NCBI GenBank assembly: GCA_019973575.1
Contig: BPUI01000001.1
Coordinates: forward strand, 1-64,000
Length of the DNA: 64,000 nucleotides
Direction: 5' to 3'
Source of the DNA: Gemmatimonadetes bacterium T265
GTDB lineage: Bacteria; Gemmatimonadota; Gemmatimonadetes; Gemmatimonadales; Gemmatimonadaceae
Positions 62,291 to 64,000 of this stretch are shown here, one piece after another (within the stretch, counting starts at the first letter, position 1; the number at the start of each line of letters is the position of its first letter). The notes below the pieces were generated by a model that was not told where the DNA came from, ran no database searches, and was given only the letters and a program-made list of their open reading frames with translations. The translations under genes and the position numbers were made by a program.

Positions 62291-62301
62291 GCGCGGTAAC
62301 G

Positions 62302-63609
62302 TTAGGCGCTCGCGCGCCGCACCGCCCACGCGAGCGCGGCCGCGAGCGCGACGTTCGCGGGCACGAGCAGCGCGAACAACTCGCCACTCCGCTGTCCGAC
62401 GCCCGGCAGGAGCACGAAGACCGCGCCGACGACGGTCAGCGTGGCGAGCGCCCACGCCGCCCCGGCCGCGCGCCGCAGCCGCCGGCGCCGCGCCTCGACC
62501 CGCGGCGTCCCCATCGCCGCGACGACGAGGACCAGCACGACGAAGGCGAGCGTGTTGGCCGCGAGCAGGTTCCAGTTCCGCCCCATGTAGGGCGCGTGCT
62601 TGGTGACCGTCCCGGCGAGCAGCAGTGCGGTCCCGAAGAATCCGAGGACGAGCGTCCAGACACCACCGAAGAACCCGAACGCGAGGCGCCCCACCCCGCC
62701 CGCCGCCGCCGCGAGCCAGGCGACGAGCGCGAAAACGAGCGCCAGCACCGCGCCGGCCAGGCCGTACGCGAAGGCGTGCGACGGCGGCCCGGCCGGCTCC
62801 GGCGGCCGGACCGCCGCGTACGCCGTGCGCTCCGCCGCGACGAGCGGGACGAGGCGCCCGTCGGCCCCGCGCACGCGCACCGTGCGCAGGTGCGCCATCA
62901 TCCGCACTGGGAGGAAGCTCTCCTGCCACGCGTCGAGCGGCGCGTCGGCCGGCCGGCCTAACGCGAGCTGGATGCCGGTGTACGTCGCGGCGTCGCCGTC
63001 GGTGAGGCGCCGCGTGTGGGAGCGGTACGTCGTGCCGGTCGGCACGCCGGCGAGCTGCGCGCGGAGCTGCCCGCCGAGCGCCCGGTCGAGCACGTCGCGC
63101 ACGCGCGTGGAGCAGTTGTCGCGGTAGTAGTCGTAGCGGTAGTAGCGGTTCTCCTCGCGCGCGTTCCACTCCACGAAGTCGCGCACCGCCGCCCGCTCGG
63201 CGGGCGTGAGCGCGAGCTCCTGCACGTACACGCTCCGGTTCTCGACCCGCGCGTAGTGCTCGGCGAGGTCGCGCGCCGGGAAGCCCTGCATCCAGTAGCG
63301 CGTGTCGCCCGTGAGGAAGCGCCCGACGAAGTTCGGCTGGTTGAAGTCGAACATCCCCCAGTTGTAGGCGACCTCCTCCCCGGTCCGCCCATCGCGCACA
63401 ACGAGGGCGTTGTGCCCGAACCGCTCCCACACCTCGTCGCCCGCGCCGATCGTCATCAGCGACACGGTCAGGCTGTCGCCGGGCGCCGCCCCCGGCGTGC
63501 CGTACGGCGCGGGGGACTGCGCCCGCGCGGCCGCGGGCCCGACCGCGCCTAACGTCAGCAGGGTCGCGAGCACGGCGCGGACGAGCGTGCGGACCGCGGC
63601 GCGCGTCAC
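62302..63609 (-). CDS. DUF4105 exported membrane protein
   Basis: A 435-residue protein starting at GTG 63609 (overlapping the previous stop). A signal peptide (AVLATLLTLGAVGPAAARAQ) precedes the DUF4105 periplasmic domain with ERFGHNALVVRDGRTGEEVA, YNWGMFDFNQPNFVGRFLTG and the NCST motif in RYDYYRDNCSTRVRDVLDRA, which forms a papain-like Cys/His site. DUF4105 domains are related to the Lnb lipoprotein N-acyltransferase. Five membrane helices follow (LAGAVLALVFALVAWLAAAA onward). It may modify lipoproteins or cell-wall parts; this is family inference. Confidence 0.85.
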   Translation of the reverse strand: MTRAAVRTLVRAVLATLLTLGAVGPAAARAQSPAPYGTPGAAPGDSLTVSLMTIGAGDEVWERFGHNALVVRDGRTGEEVAYNWGMFDFNQPNFVGRFLTGDTRYWMQGFPARDLAEHYARVENRSVYVQELALTPAERAAVRDFVEWNAREENRYYRYDYYRDNCSTRVRDVLDRALGGQLRAQLAGVPTGTTYRSHTRRLTDGDAATYTGIQLALGRPADAPLDAWQESFLPVRMMAHLRTVRVRGADGRLVPLVAAERTAYAAVRPPEPAGPPSHAFAYGLAGAVLALVFALVAWLAAAAGGVGRLAFGFFGGVWTLVLGFFGTALLLAGTVTKHAPYMGRNWNLLAANTLAFVVLVLVVAAMGTPRVEARRRRLRRAAGAAWALATLTVVGAVFVLLPGVGQRSGELFALLVPANVALAAALAWAVRRASA

Positions 63610-64000
63610 CCGCCCCCCCGGCGCTCGAACGCGTAGCTGCCGCCCGCGCGCAGCGACCCGTAGCGCGCGCCGTTGAACAGGTCGTACCGCGCCTCGGCCG
63701 ACAGGTGCACCGCGCGCAGCGGCAGCAGGTCGACCCCGAGCGCGCCCGTGGGGCCGAACGCGACGCCGTCGAGCGCGCGCGAGACGAATGTGCCGTCGAT
63801 CGTCGGGTTCTGCACGTTCAGGAAGTGGGCGCCGGCGCCGAGCGCGACCCACGGACGGACGCGCTCGGCGGGCCGGTGCCCCCCGAGGACCCGCGGCCGC
63901 CAGCGGGTCTCCGCGTTGAGCGCCACGTCGGAACTCCGCACGCTCCCGACCTGCACGGGGGCGCCGCCCGCCCCGGCACCGCCCGCCTGCGGGCCGCGCC
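63606..64000 (-). CDS. Outer-membrane beta-barrel protein, 5' end beyond the window
   Basis: The C-terminal 130 or so residues of an exported barrel. Alternating strands are visible: DVALNAETRWRPRV, WVALGAGAHFLNVQN, FGPTGALGVDLLPLRAVHLS, AEARYDLFNGARYGSLRAGG, ending SYAFERRGGG. The frame is open to the window edge, so the signal peptide and first strands are missing. Its stop overlaps the DUF4105 start (GTGA), making it the first visible gene of the hyu operon. Confidence 0.7.
   Translation of the reverse strand, partial: RGPQAGGAGAGGAPVQVGSVRSSDVALNAETRWRPRVLGGHRPAERVRPWVALGAGAHFLNVQNPTIDGTFVSRALDGVAFGPTGALGVDLLPLRAVHLSAEARYDLFNGARYGSLRAGGSYAFERRGGG

Overview
The window is very GC-rich (roughly 74%). 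Genes are tightly packed, start and stop codons often overlap (ATGA, GTGA, TGATG), GTG starts are common, and several exported proteins carry PEP-CTERM tails. The gene content (diderm features such as LolA, SPOR proteins and an outer-membrane barrel; the rpsF-rpsR-DUF2232-rplI order; prfA-prmC-ylbF-tmk; long L25) fits a member of the Gemmatimonadota, for example the Gemmatirosa/Gemmatimonas group. That assignment is inference; no 16S gene is present.

Layout. (1) 1-9725 is core chromosome: thioredoxin, a methylmalonyl-CoA epimerase-like protein, pdxJ, a flippase-like membrane protein, ispE, tRNA-Gln(TTG), prs, and the rplY-pth-ychF operon. (2) 9707-33647 is a genomic island of about 24 kb bounded by an identical 18-bp direct repeat. 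The left copy encodes the last residues of YchF, so the element integrated into the 3' end of ychF. Its tyrosine recombinase gene is cut by an IS3-family element with a 3-bp target duplication, and the uninterrupted 419-codon gene can be reconstructed exactly. The island also holds a second IS3-family element, decayed phage genes (internal virion-like protein, GH108 endolysin, terminase large subunit), three paralogous small proteins of unknown function, CxxC zinc-ribbon proteins, PEP-CTERM and HAF-repeat exported proteins, a serine hydrolase, and a HipA-like kinase/DUF3037 pair that is visibly less GC-rich. (3) 33648-37400 carries a GDSL hydrolase, a Flp pilin, a YaeQ-like protein and a YgiC/YgiB-like pair. 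(4) 37427-49404 carries a ribosomal protein operon (rpsF, rpsR, DUF2232, rplI), rsfS, a chain of two SPOR-domain proteins overlapping smc, an MBL hydrolase and a DAHP synthase. (5) 49468-56532 carries lolA and the minus-strand operon prfA-prmC-ylbF-tmk-ctpA-DUF2520. (6) 56599-64000 carries a Crp/Fnr regulator overlapping an MBL hydrolase, and a convergent minus-strand operon of an outer-membrane protein, DUF4105 protein, hyuA and hyuB.

The most unusual signal is a short word, GCCTAACG (complement CGTTAGGC). The 7-bp core GCCTAAC/GTTAGGC was found 45 times by eye, against about 5 expected from base composition. It lies in all codon phases, supplies the stop codons of at least seven genes, and is almost absent from the right half of the island. 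This looks like a genome-wide DNA-level signal rather than protein constraint.
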